DNA from: Pyrocephalus nanus
Taxonomy: Eukaryota; Chordata; Aves; Passeriformes; Tyrannidae
NCBI GenBank assembly: GCA_038380795.1
Contig: CM076280.1
Location: forward strand, 9,783,501-9,847,500
Direction of reading: 5' to 3'
DNA: 64,000 nucleotides
Positions 36,701-47,875 of the stretch are shown one piece after another (position 1 is the first letter of the stretch; each line of letters begins with the position of its first letter). The notes under the pieces were generated by a model that was not told the DNA's origin, made no database searches, and saw only the letters and a program-made list of their open reading frames with translations. A program made the translations under genes and the position numbers.

Positions 36701-39700
36701 CATTGGATGCATTGTGTGGAAGGGGAGAATTGAATGCTTCTAAAGTCCTTTTCCTGCCTATATGGATGTGATAAGGGGACAGTTGAGCTTCCAGCTGAAA
36801 TGTCAGACTGCCTTTCATTTTTTATGTGTTGTGATCCCTTGGTTTATTTCTCTGCTTGCATCCCCCAGGTTTTCAAATTCATCTATGCTTGCAGACTGGC
36901 TGAAATGGGACTGGCTGCTCAGGCTTTCCATTATTGTGAAGTGATTTCCAGAACTGTCCTCAAAGATCCACATTACTACTCCCCTGTACTGATTGGCCAA
37001 CTAATCCAGGTAACAGGAGGAACAATTAAGTACTTGTGGCATCCTGTTGTAGGTGAGAGGCTGTGGCTGGAGTTGCCCTGTGCTGGGAGATGAACTCACC
37101 CTTTGCAATGATTCCTTTCCCCCCAGATGTCATCCCAGCTGCGCCTGTTTGACCCGCAGATAAAGGAAAAACCAGAACAGGAATCTTTGATTGAACCCCC
37201 CTGGTTGATAACACTGAGACATGTGGATGGACAGATCAAGGTACAGAACGTGCTTTTCAACATGAAGCTTTTCTCTTTTTCAGGATTGGTGTAAATCCAT
37301 TTTTTCTTTAAATATTTTTCTTTCATCATGGCTGGGCTTCGCGAACGAAGATTTAAAAGCATGTGAAGTGACCTTACATATTCATGTCATAAATTGCAAG
37401 TGTTATGATTTAAAGCAAGTGGATTTACCACACTTAAGTGCTTTGAGATTCAACACAGAATAGTTAAAATTATGAGACAGGCTTTTCTTAATACCATGAT
37501 GCAAAGGAGAATTGCAAGACTCCTGAGGCTGTAATAACTGCTGCTGGAAGCAGGGGATCTGCTTGCCAGAAAAATAAGTTGTGTGTGAATTAGCATTGCT
37601 AGATTGTAACAGAGGGGAAGCAGTTACCATTTATTTAAAAGAGATCTTCGAGAAATTTGAACCTTCAGCTAATTAACTGTGCTTTGCTTTAAAAACAAAT
37701 GAATCCTTTAAATAGGTTGAACTTGGCCTGTAAATGGCCGACAGCTCATTTTTTTGACTGGACACTGAAACACCCTGTGTGCAGCTTTGACACAGAAGAT
37801 TCCTTTGCTCTGTGTTCCCTGTGAGCTGAACATGTGGTGCAGTTAATAACACCTCTCTTTCCTGGGCAGGAGGGTGCAATATCCTACAACACAGACAGAT
37901 CCACCCCCCCACCGTACGAATGCAGCACCCCCAGCTCGGAGCTGGACCGGGCGAGTCAGTGCGATGGAGGAGGGGGCCGTGACGTGGGGCCTGGTGCTGA
38001 GAACGCCTTGTTGGCCTCTTTGTTACCCAACGTGGCTCAACAGATGCAAAGCGTGCAGCTGATGCCTTCAGGTCAGTGTTTCATATCCTTTGTGACAGAG
38101 AGAAAAGAAGCGTTTCGGGTTTCTGATCCCACAAACCACCTGGGGCTGGTTGGAGCAGTGGGGTTTCACTTCTGCACTGTGTCATTCATAGGTTAAAAGG
38201 TTCACACTGGGATTTCTGTTTAATTCTAACTCTTAACTTTGGGTTTGTTTGTGCTGCAGTACCTCAGGCTGTCCTTGATGGCTCAGCTGCAATGATCCCT
38301 CCTGGTGACCAGGAAGCCCGAAGTGTCCCTTTCTATCCAGTGGCTCCTCAGCCCCTTGGTCCAGGGCCTGGCTTTGCACCTCCAGGATTTTCAAATCCAT
38401 ATGGGACTGAACCATCCCCACTGTATTTAGGGTCAACAGTGCCACCAGGAGGGCCACCACAAGACATTGAACCACGGCCAGAAGAGCAGACAAACCTGGA
38501 AACAGGTCTGGGATTTTAATGAACAGCTTTCCTTCCTTGTAAAGGGAATGAACTACTTTGGGGAATAATTCAAAATATCTCCATATTTAGAAAATAATAA
38601 GTCAGGATTTGGTAATGAAATTTAAAACCACCATGAAATGGTAAGGAAGCATCCCTAGAAAGTTATAGGATTCATGCTGCTTGTTTGACTTGCTTTAAAA
38701 GCCAGGACAGACTCACCAGATCATGGTTTAGACCCTGCCAGGTAATCCCTGGGATTGGCAGTTCTATTTCTAAGGTCTGTGGCTGGAGCCTCAGGGATTT
38801 CTCCCTGTGGGCATGAGCTCCTATGACCCTGATAAGTTTTAGTTCAGTGACAGCAGAACCTGAAGAACACAAATGAAGACAGGAATACACAGGTTTGAGA
38901 TGTGAAAAACCTTTAACTGCCCCATTCTGATGGCCTGTGTTTGGAATAAACACAAATCCCTGCAGGAGGGGAGAAAAATCACAGCAACTGCAGTTCATGT
39001 TCTTTAAAAGACCATATTCTTTTTAGAAGAAGATTCCATAGCTAATGAAAACTTTTGCTTTAAAACTGTTGTGGGGCTTGAGCGCTTTTGGGTTTGATGT
39101 TGGCTTTTTGTTGTTGTTGTGCCCCCTGGTAACATAATCTTAATTTTTTTTTTTTTTTTAAGGAATGCAGAGAATTGCCCCAGAGTCTTCTTCACAAAAC
39201 TCCTTCCCTGAACAGAGAGAGGAGGATTTCTATGGCAGAATGGCCAGCATGGTATCTTTATTTCATTTCTTCAGCAAGTGGCAGCTGCATTTGCAGCACA
39301 ATGAAAACACAAGAGGATTTTGGGGCTCTTCAGCAAGACTCGAAGTTTAATTTTTAGAAGTCTCCAAATAACCAGATTAAATGTCTTCAATTGTGTGGAA
39401 GTTCTTGATAAAAAGTGGATGTTGTGTCAAATATTTAGCTGCATGTTTATTAAGCATTTATGTTTAATATTTTTAATATATACAAATACATTTATTATTT
39501 ATGCCCTGGCTTGATATCTAACCAGGCACCAGGACAAAGATCCATCTTTAGGGTTATTTTCTAGAAAGTTTTATATCTGTTCCTATTATGAACTTTTCCA
39601 AGAAGGAATTTGTGGAGCAGGATGAAATATAATCCACCACTCCAGCAGTGACAACCCTGTCCTTTCCTGTGTATTTGTAATAACAGGGCTATGGACAAAG

Positions 39701-42700
39701 ATCCCGAACCACCTCAGAGTCTTCTGCTCATTCTGTGGGACGAGAGAGATCCAACTCTGCAGCAAAACAACCCTCTCCTCCTCCTCCTCCCTCTGCTCCT
39801 GCAGGCAAAGAGACCAAAAAAGAACCAAAAAAGGAGGCAGCACCTAGAAAGGTAAAACTTTATCACTAAGGTGCAGTTATAGCTGGAGATTTCTTACAAT
39901 GTGTGGTAACCCCTGACCCAGGGAATTGATTCCAGAGCTCTCAGCTGTTTATTTTATCTATTAAGTGCAACTCTGGATTCAAAGTTGAAGGCCCTAACAG
40001 AAAATGTGTTGTTGCATGAATGTTTCTTTTAACCTGGCTGTAAAGACAGTGGGGAGAGAATCAACTGACTGGATTAATTTTTTTTCAGACTGGTGCAACC
40101 TGGTTTCGCTGGCTGATGGGGAAAGGAAAGAATGAGGCTCACCTGCCAGATGACAAGAACAAATCAGTAAGATCACAAAAACATTCTCACACTCGAATTT
40201 GTTCCAGATATTCTCCTGCAGAACAGATGGACATTGTTCTGACAAGTAAACATTTAAGCATTTATGTTTAATATTTTTAATATATACAAATACATTTATT
40301 ATTTATGCCCTGGCTTTATATCTAACCAGGCACCAGGACAAAGATCCATCTTGTAAAACTTCGAAGATTATGCTTATTCCAAGACTGGCTTTTTTTAAAG
40401 AAATGGGTACAGTTATTTTTAGGGTTTTTTTTAACAGCTTGTGTTGACTCTTAATTTTTGACTGTGATTTTTCTTGTAGATTGTTTGGGATGAACAGAAA
40501 CAGCGCTGGGTAAATCTGGATGAACCAGAGGAAGAGGTAAAAACCTGAATCCTCATGATTTTTCCAAGTGGAAAATAAAAATCTGGCACACAGTATTCTT
40601 TAATCTGTTATTGGCTCTTAAGAGCTGCCTTTTGCTGTGTTTAGATTAAAATGTGCAGTATCTTGAAACTAATAAATAGGTTACATTTGTGTCTTTAGTT
40701 GCTGGTGTGGATTCAGTAACTGCAATGGAATTTGCAAGGGAATTTGCTATAAACTTAGTCTGGTGTATCAGTTCATTTAGAGGTTGGCATCACCTCTTTA
40801 CAATTGCTTGTAAATTGACTTGCAGCAAACAAAATGTAGGGAAAAAGGTAGGAAGAATCTAGGTTTGAAAATGTCATGCTTTGTACAGCAAAGAAAATCA
40901 CAGCTCCTGTCCATCCTTGTCATTTGAGGATCTGCCTAAAACCAGAAATTATAAGAACCACTGTTGTTGTTTCCTTTTAGAGTGAGTGTAGGTGGGTTGT
41001 AGAAATGCCTTGGCATTAGTTAAGGTGTCAGTTGGGAGATACTGATATTCCCAACTGAGATATCTGTTGGGAATATTGATTTGTAGACCCAATTCCATGT
41101 GCTTTGGGATAAGGAGAGGGGAAGTCAGGTGGATACTTGGTTTAAAACTCTCAGTCAATGATGAGATTGGGTTCTTTTTGTTCTCCCTGCAGAGTAAACC
41201 TCCACCACCACCTCCAACAGGATTTCCTAAAGCTCCTCAGGCTGCTCCACCTGGACCCGGAGGCCCCCCTGGTGCCCCTGTCAACATATTCTCCAGAAGA
41301 GCAGGTAACAGATAACATTAACGCTCAAAGTATGGAAGAATTCCATACTTTATCTTGATTTTATCTTGCATTAAGCGTGAAGGCAAAAGTCTGGGCTTCT
41401 CTGGAGTTGTTTAGGAACAGTTGGCAACTCAGCAGGGCTGTGGCTACTGCTGGCTTTGCTTGTGCCCAGATCCTGCACTGTGACTTCTGTCACAAGTGTA
41501 TCCTGACTTGGGTGTTATTGTTTGTGTCCCTGCAGTGTAGTTTTCTGATTCTGAAAGAAGCTTTAACTAGCAGACTGAAATAGTCACAGGCATGACTAAC
41601 ACAAGGCTTATTTCTTGTTGTAGCTGGAAGCAGAGCCCGTTACGTGGATGTCCTGAATCCAGGTGGAACCAAGTCAAGTGGAGCAGTTCCTGCACCATCA
41701 GACCTGTTTGCCCCCTTGGCACCAATGCCCATTCCTGCCAATGTGTTTGTTCCAAACTCAGGTGTGTCACGTGGATACAGCTGTAGGGGGGTTTGTTTGG
41801 CTATTTATGAGTTTTAAATGCTTGCCTAAATCCTGTTTCCTCTGTAGTTCCAGGGGAATCCCAGCCAGTGGAAGGGAGTGGTGCAGCAGAGCACACACCA
41901 GCTGCAAACCAAACCAACACAGATCCTGCTGCAGCTGTGGAACCAGAGGTGGGTGGGAAAGAATGTCTTGTGGACATAATTCAAACCTTTCTGATGGAAA
42001 ACCACTCGTGGTTCTGAGTAGCAGTTTCACAGCCACAACACACCAAGAATGTTGCTGTAGAAATCGTGGTTTAACAGTTTATTTGAAGAACTGGAGAAGG
42101 GAAATGCAAGTGAAGATGGAAGTGGGAATCCCCATGAGAAGTTGCATTTCCTAATTTGGCAGGGCTGCAGGTTTTGTGGGTGCAGGATGTGCCAGGAAAG
42201 GGACCAGGAAGATAAGAATGTTACACTGCTTGTTTCACCTGCTTCATGTCTTGTGAAATTCTGCCTCAGTGAGATCTGCAGCAGAAATGTGAAATAGCAT
42301 CGTGGTAATGGTGATAAACAGAAGTGCTTTGTTTTTTCTTTAGTACTTAAACCCTGCAGCCCTTCCTGCTGGATCTGGACTTCCTGTTCCAAACCCTGAT
42401 GGCTCCCAATCAGGCGAGGTAAGGCTTGATGCAAAGTAGTTAATTAACTTCTTACAACATATTTTAAGCAATAATTTGTAGTGGATTTACTATTGGTCAT
42501 CAAAACCAAATAACTGATTCAGTTGCTGATGAGTAGCCAAGATGAAATATGAATGCCTCCAGAATTGTAGAGAAAAAACCCTCTAGGCCCATGTGAGCAG
42601 TTCAACCTCCCTGTCCTCCATTCTGTGATATGATCTCCTTTGCCCATGTAACTACTTTTACAAGCCTTTTTCAGAGTAAAATTTGAGAGCAGTTTGAGGA

Positions 42701-44608
42701 TCTCTTCTTGCCTCCATGCTTGCTTGTAATTTCACTAATATTAAGTGCAAGGCACGAGGAGAACAGACTGCTGTGTGCCAGGCAGAGTAACATGACCTTT
42801 GTTCCTACTAAATGTTTTCTATATCTACATAATTTTGTGCTTTAAGAAGTCCTTTTGATTTAAACTAACTTCTGGCTTTACGTTTTGTTTCTTTTTGGTT
42901 TGTTTTTGGTTTGTTTTGGTTTTCTTTTTTTAACTTGAAGTTGGTTTAACCTTTGGCAGTGAGACTTTTACAATGAAATAAAACAACTGAAAGCTTGGGG
43001 CAGTGACATGCATGACGACTTTTTTTATTTGTGTTTTTTTGTATTTGTGTGTTCTTGCTGTTTTGTAGCTTTCGCGCTCTAGTTCAATGAGTTCATTATC
43101 ACGTGAAGTAAGCCAGCATTTTAATCAGGTACACGTGGCTGGCCATTCTCATTTATGTTAACTTCTTTACTTCCCCCCTCTCCCATCTTTATTTTGCGTT
43201 TGCTCAAACACTAATGCTACTTTTAGTCATTTTCCCCTCTTCTCATTTCACAGAAATATCATTATAAGTAGCTAATGATGTAGTGTTCCTTTTTACACTC
43301 AAACAGGGTCTTCAGTTTTGTGTATTTATCAGAGTGCATGTAATCCAGGCATGCTTTTTGTTTATGTTCCTAAGACATTCACATAATGATTTCACCATCT
43401 TTTTCCTGGGATACTAAAGAAGTCAGTTGATTTTAACCAAAAATCCAACCAGCCAACAACAAAAAAATAATCCCCAAACCAAACACAACAAATCTAAAAA
43501 GATACAAACAAGCAAAACTCAGTCATTCTGCTGCTGCCAGTCTCAAATTGGTAATAAACCATCTGCAAAAGTCCCTGTAGGAATTAAAGGAATGCTTCAT
43601 CTCTGCTGTAAGTTCCAGAGCTGTGGGGTCACCACAAAAGGGGTGATACAGACCTTTCTGATATTTCTTAGTGAAGCCAAACTTGACATAGAATGTTTAT
43701 TTTGGGGCAAGCCCTAAGGTGTACTAACAAAGGCAGAAGGTACTAATTCAGTGAAGTTGCACCGGTGTCTTGTGTTGGTTTTGCATGCTTTGGATCTTCG
43801 GAGCTATTGACAGTTTATGCATGTGTGGCATTGTTTGGCCAATTCCTACATTAAGCAAGTAATATTTTGGATCTGGATGCAAACTGTGCCAGCACTCTGC
43901 AGTTGTTACAATATGCTGTGCTCTCCATGTTGGTGGCATTATTCCTGTGAATATTTGCTCTGTACAACTCAGCAAACCACGTTTGAGAGGCAGCAAAGCT
44001 CTGCTCTTCTCTAACTGCAGATTGTCTCTCTCCAGCCTGCCAATGCACCACCCTCGGGGGCACCTGCAGCAGGAGCAGTACCGTTCTACAATCCCTCTCA
44101 ATTTGCACAAGTGAGTAAAGGCCTCAGCTTTCCTTTGCCTGATTTTTATTATCCAGCATTGCCCAGAGAAGCTGTGGCTGCCCCAGCCCTGGAAGTGTCC
44201 AAGGCCAGGTTGGATGGGGCTTGGAGCAATCTGGTCGATGGAAGGTGTCCCTGCCCATGGCAAGGGGGGTGGGACTGGAGAGTCTTTTAAGTTCCCTTCC
44301 AACCCAAATCAGTCTGTGATTCTGTACTTTGAACAAAACGTGATTTTGTGCTTAACCAGCTTAATCTGGATTGTTCCATGTAGGGTATTAATTGTGCACA
44401 AAGATCAGTCTGGCGCCTGCTTAATGTAACAGATTTCCATTCAAACCTTTAGTCCCAATTTTTTATATTTTGTCTCCAGCGTGACACTTTTACAGAACTT
44501 TTTTTTTTTTTTTCTAATTTCTGTTCTTCCTTTTTTCAGTCTCCTGCAACCACTGGAAGTTCAAGACTTGGAAGAATTGGGCAGAGGAAGTATCCAATGT
44601 TGAAGTAG
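24041..44608 (+). CDS. SEC16A: SEC16A, ER exit site scaffold (complete)
   Basis: A large peripheral protein at ER exit sites that organises COPII coat assembly. It binds SEC13 through its central domain, SEC23 through its C-terminus, and also SAR1. Thirty coding exons give about 2,425 residues (2,430 with an alternative acceptor), close to the human length of about 2,350. The start ATG has a perfect Kozak context, GCCACCATG, and no earlier in-frame ATG in its exon. Order: long disordered N-terminus, Tyr/Arg/Ser-rich segment, central conserved domain, Pro-rich linker and C-terminal conserved peptide. Phases of all exons agree and the stop is TAG. The N-terminal motif [11 protein letters not shown] and the block [22 protein letters not shown] are diagnostic. 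SEC16B is excluded by length. Confidence 0.97.
28081..32037 (+). CDS. SEC16A: SEC16A exons 3-7: Tyr/Arg/Ser-rich segment
   Basis: Exons 28081-28226, 29724-29809, 29924-30044, 30665-30863 and 31860-32037. They encode [71 protein letters not shown] and [19 protein letters not shown]. All align with human SEC16A. The donor after exon 5 is the weak form GCAG|GTTTGT. Introns 3 (1.5 kb) and 6 (1.0 kb) show no genes. Confidence 0.93.
32774..37240 (+). CDS. SEC16A: SEC16A exons 8-18: central conserved domain (SEC13-binding)
   Basis: Exons 32774-32916, 33301-33362, 33609-33747, 33971-34213, 34519-34616, 35329-35410, 35578-35695, 35939-36050, 36320-36425, 36869-37009 and 37127-37240. The domain runs from [16 protein letters not shown], through [28 protein letters not shown] and [30 protein letters not shown], to [13 protein letters not shown]. 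This is the alpha-solenoid ACE1-like domain that pairs with SEC13, and it is the most conserved part of the protein. Exon 15 uses the weak donor ACAG|GTTTGG. Confidence 0.95.
37870..44608 (+). CDS. SEC16A: SEC16A exons 19-31: Pro-rich linker and C-terminal conserved region
   Basis: Exons 37870-38071, 38260-38505, 39163-39251, 39687-39851, 40089-40166, 40480-40536, 41193-41304, 41624-41761, 41848-41948, 42344-42418, 43069-43128, 44036-44110 (or from 44021) and 44540-44608. Key motifs are [41 protein letters not shown] and [13 protein letters not shown]. The 60-nt exon [20 protein letters not shown] comes next, and the terminal peptide is [14 protein letters not shown]. The C-terminus is the SEC23-contacting part in mammals. 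Exon 30 has two in-frame acceptors 15 nt apart. Confidence 0.93.
39451..39548 (+). repeat. 98-bp direct repeat, copy 1 (SEC16A intron 21)
   Basis: It is identical at 97 of 98 positions to 40255-40352, with the mismatch G/T in GGCTTGATATC versus GGCTTTATATC. The sequence is AT-rich, TAAGCATTTATGTTTAATA... to ...AAAGATCCATCTT, and does not resemble CR1. No other copy was noticed in the window. Confidence 0.92.
40255..40352 (+). repeat. 98-bp direct repeat, copy 2 (SEC16A intron 23)
   Basis: The partner lies at 39451-39548, offset 804 bp in the same orientation. The two copies enclose SEC16A exons 22 and 23 (243 coding nt together, a whole number of codons). Confidence 0.92.
44155..44325 (+). 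repeat. CR1 retrotransposon 3' end, sense, in SEC16A intron 30
   Basis: It runs from TTGCCCAGAGAAGCTGTGGC to CCCTTCCAACCCAAATCAG and TGTGATTCTG, the typical avian CR1 3' terminus. It starts about 45 bp after the exon 30 donor. Confidence 0.9.
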
Positions 44609-46210
44609 AATACAATGGCTTTGTATTTGGAATCCCCAATCATGTTCTGAGTATGCAAAGAACTATTCAGCCTTATGGCACGTGGTATCAGCTGCAGTTG
44701 ACATGACAGGAACTTAATGATGGGTGATTTTTTTTCATGGGTCTCCCTGCTTGCACCTCATCTACGCAAAACCATTACCAAACATGAAATATATGTAACT
44801 TTTCCTTTAAAAAAAAAAAAAAACTGGCTAGAAATAGCTTTGCTGTGATAAAGAATAGACACAAGGGAGGAAATAGTTGCTGTCTGTTACAGAACCTATT
44901 TGTAAATTGCATAGGCAATTTGTTCCTTACTTTCAACCTACTAGTGTGATCTTCCAAGGCGTAGTTTCAGGGATTCCTTAATTTCTGAAGGATGCTCCCC
45001 TCCCAGCGGGGATAAAAACAAACAAACAAATGTGTCCACATTGTAACAGAACACTGTGGCCTTAAGAGGACCATGCACAGTTGTGATGCTTTGCCAGGAC
45101 GTGGAACTGGATCCGTTCCCCTGGGAGACGCCTGACGCTGGTGTGTTTTTCGGGAGCGGGGAGGGGGCCACAGCTCATCCAAATAAATTGACCTGCGTTG
45201 AATGAAAAACTGTGACTGTAATCTAATCCTGGTTTGATTTGGATCTCTCCTAGTCTGTGCGTAGTTTGTGGTTTAGACTACTTGTAAAGCCGACTGTATA
45301 GTGGGAAGGAGCTCTGTATCATAGCCAATGCTGTTCTCTTGACGAGTGAGTGTTCGTTTAAGTGCAATACGGTTACTTGCTTTCTCTCAAGCTGCTGGCA
45401 CTGTGCATCTGGGGGGTAACAGCTTGAAAGTTTTATTTTATTTTTTGTTGTTGTTTTTTTTCTCCTTTTGAGTGCCAGAATCAGCGTAATAATCCGTTCT
45501 TGAATCTCCATTACTAAAATAACCAAGGTCTTAAGTAGCTAACAGGTGAATTTCGAACGTACTAAAAGTAGGCGGATTAGACCTCTACGGATGGACTTTT
45601 AAAATCTTTAGGTTTAATATAGGAAATCCTGAAAACCATGATATGCAGCATTTATATTCACTGAAGAATCTGAATTATCTACAAAGAGAGAAATAAACTT
45701 TAAATATTTATTTAATCATTAGGCCATATTTTATTTAGAACTTGTCACCAAACTATTTGATTTTACTTGAATTTCTGCCCAGGAGTAGAAGTAACACGAA
45801 TGTGAAATTGCCAGTGTTGGTTCCCCCATTGTTTTGTTTTTTCTTTTTCTGAATAACACCACTTTTCTGAGATCATGATAGCCTTACATGTGTCCCAAAA
45901 GGTTTGTCACACAGCCCAAGTAAAAGGCTGTTGGGGGGGGATTGGAAACCTCTGTGTGATGGTCCATACTCAATTCCAGCCATGGGCAGTAGCAGTCAGT
46001 GTGGTTTACTTTTCTATAATTGAAACCTAATCAGACACTTGGCTTTCCTCTAGTCCAGCCAGGCTGCTGATTATTTTCTCCTTTCAGTAGAGACTGCCAA
46101 ACAACTTCATTCAAGGAGGCTCCCTCTGAGCTGGGAGCAGCTGTCTTTCCTAAGTGTAAGATTTGACACTGTAAATTCTTAAATAAAATATTTTGCGCTC
46201 TGGAGCACTT
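44609..46210 (+). other. SEC16A: SEC16A 3' untranslated region (end inferred)
   Basis: AT-rich sequence after the TAG. AATAAA occurs at 45182-45187, 45692-45697 and 46182-46187. The last is followed by a TTTTGCGCTCTGG...TTCTTCTTGTGG tract, a fair downstream element, so a UTR of about 1.6 kb is likely, with shorter forms possible. Confidence 0.65.
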
Positions 46211-46375
46211 TCACATTTTACTTTCTTCTTGTGGTTATTGCTTTAGCGAGCTGGGTGGAAGAACCTCTCCTGTTCATCTGGGAATGATCCGTGTGAAGGA
46301 ACTTCTGTTCTTCTGGGAATAATGCATGTGAGGGAGCCCGGAGTGTTCGGTGTTGGAACTGGCTTGTGTGTCGGG

Positions 46376-46565
46376 AGTAGGTTTAGATGAGATGTTGAGG
46401 AGAAATTCTTGGCTGTGAGGGTGGTGAGGCCCTGGCACAGGTTTCCTGTGGAAAAGATGAATGTCCCAAGTTGGACAAGTTGGACGTGGCTTGGAGCGAC
46501 CCGGGCTAGTGGAAGGTGGGCTCTTAAGGCCCCTTCCAACCCCGACCCTTCTGCAATTCCGTGAT
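46376..46565 (+). repeat. CR1 relic, sense, between SEC16A and INPP5E
   Basis: A diverged copy: GTGAGGGTGGTGAGGCCCTGG, CACAGGTTTCCTGTGG, a deleted centre, then GGCTTGGAGCGACCCGGGCTAGTGG, CCCCTTCCAACCCCGACC and a degraded GCAATTCCGTGATC tail. Confidence 0.8.
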
Positions 46566-46669
46566 CAGTGTCTGCATTGAAATGTTCAAAACCAAATCTC
46601 TGAGCCTTAATACAGTCAACTTTTAATTTTTTTTTTTTTTACGGGTGTGAAATGTTCGCTTTAGGCTGC

Positions 46670-47370
46670 TCATTTGAACGCCGCCCGTATCGCGACAGTC
46701 GCGCCCGAGGACTCCGCGCTCCCCTCAGGGCGGGCGCTCCTCCGGCCGCCAGGGGGCGCTGCCCGCGGGGCGGGCCGGGCCCGGCGCCGCCGTTGCCAGG
46801 GAGGGGCTGAGGCGGCCTCAGCGAGAGCGGGACCGACAGCGGGACCAGCACCGGCAGCACACCGGCACGGCCGCCCCCATCGCCGCCGAGCCCCGCGGGG
46901 AACGCGGAGAATCCCAGGAGGAGCCGGTGAGTCCCACCCGGGGGGAACGGGGGTGAGGGGGGCGGTGGTGCCGGTGAGGGCCGCGCCGGGCCGGGCCGGG
47001 CCGGGCTGGGTCATGGCTGGTCCGTCCTGCCCCGCCCGGGGGATGCGATGTGGGGGCAGCCCCCGCCGTGCCGAACCCGCTCTCGGGGCTGCGCTCGCCG
47101 CGTGTCGCCCTTGCGGGGGTGGCCGCAGGGCCGGGTTGGAGCGCGGCAGCCGCAGAATGACGAGGTGCTTCCCCCCCCATCCCTGGAGGGCTTTGCCTTG
47201 AACGCCGTTTCCAGCCTCCCAAACCCACCCCTCCCTCGGGTGTTTGCTCGGTGTCAGCGGTGGGTGCGAGGCGCGGAAAGGCGGCTGCGATTTCCCTGCC
47301 GTGAGACGGGTGGAAATTTCCTGGCCTCGGGCAGCCCGGTGTGCTGGTGACGCCGTGTGTGTGTGTGTAT
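46670..47370 (+). promoter_or_regulatory. INPP5E: INPP5E CpG island promoter with putative non-coding exon 1
   Basis: A strong CpG-rich block. A GTTGCC half-site for RFX factors (X-box type, 46792-46797) lies in it. A likely first exon ends at GAGGAGCCG|GTGAGTCC (GT at 46927). There is no TATA box. The start site is inferred at about 46.80-46.85 kb. Ciliary genes are often RFX targets, but only a half-site is visible. Confidence 0.6.
46746..46760 (+). promoter_or_regulatory. CTCF-like motif in the INPP5E promoter
   Basis: CCGCCAGGGGGCGCT closely fits the CTCF core (CCASYAGRKGGCRS) on the + strand. It is positioned between SEC16A and INPP5E at the edge of the CpG island. Confidence 0.6.
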
Positions 47371-47759
47371 GGCGAGGAGAGCGAGCTGCGCTTTGTGTGC
47401 AGGTCGGGTTTCCTATCGTTCCGAGAGGGCACACAGCCTTTTCTTACAGAAGTGTGCACGCTGCCCTGGTATCTGCAGCAGCGAGGAGGTCAGTTCTCTG
47501 CTCTGCTCTCGATAAAAGAAATAGCGGTGTTTTTCTAACAAGGTCACGCTAAGGTTTGAGTTGTGCTGGAGGGAGGTCCTGCGAGGAGATGCTTTATGAT
47601 TAAGCATCACAATTTGCAGCTCAATAACTTTTTATCTTTACGTGTTTCTTTTGGGAAAAACCAGGTATCCCACGTCTTGGAATTTTTCAGACAATGCATC
47701 TGCCAGCATGTGCACCTGCCCTTCATTCCCAGCTAAAGACTGAGCTGTGTGCAATTCCC

Positions 47760-47828
47760 ATGCCTTGCTGGCGTCGTTGAAGCCCTGTGAACCCACAGGG
47801 TGATAAAGGGAAGGAAACTATGCTGTGA
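47760..47828 (+). other. Two short upstream ORFs before the INPP5E start
   Basis: ATG at 47760 opens six codons to TGA at 47780. ATG at 47820 is followed by one codon and TGA (ATG-CTG-TGA). Both lie ahead of the main ATG at 47876, if this DNA is in the leader, which the proposed acceptor at 47732 would imply. Confidence 0.4.
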
Positions 47829-47875
47829 GGAACTTTTCACCTGGAGCAGCATCCACAGCTGGTACCTGGGGGAGG

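Noticed and set aside
16268..46187. Use of every AATAAA as a gene end
   Set aside because: AT-rich introns and UTRs hold many by chance. Only those after a stop codon and near a change in composition were kept.
47825..47875. An earlier INPP5E start at GTG, adding 17 residues
   Set aside because: GTG is not a normal start in vertebrates. The first in-frame ATG is at 47876 and has an acceptable context.
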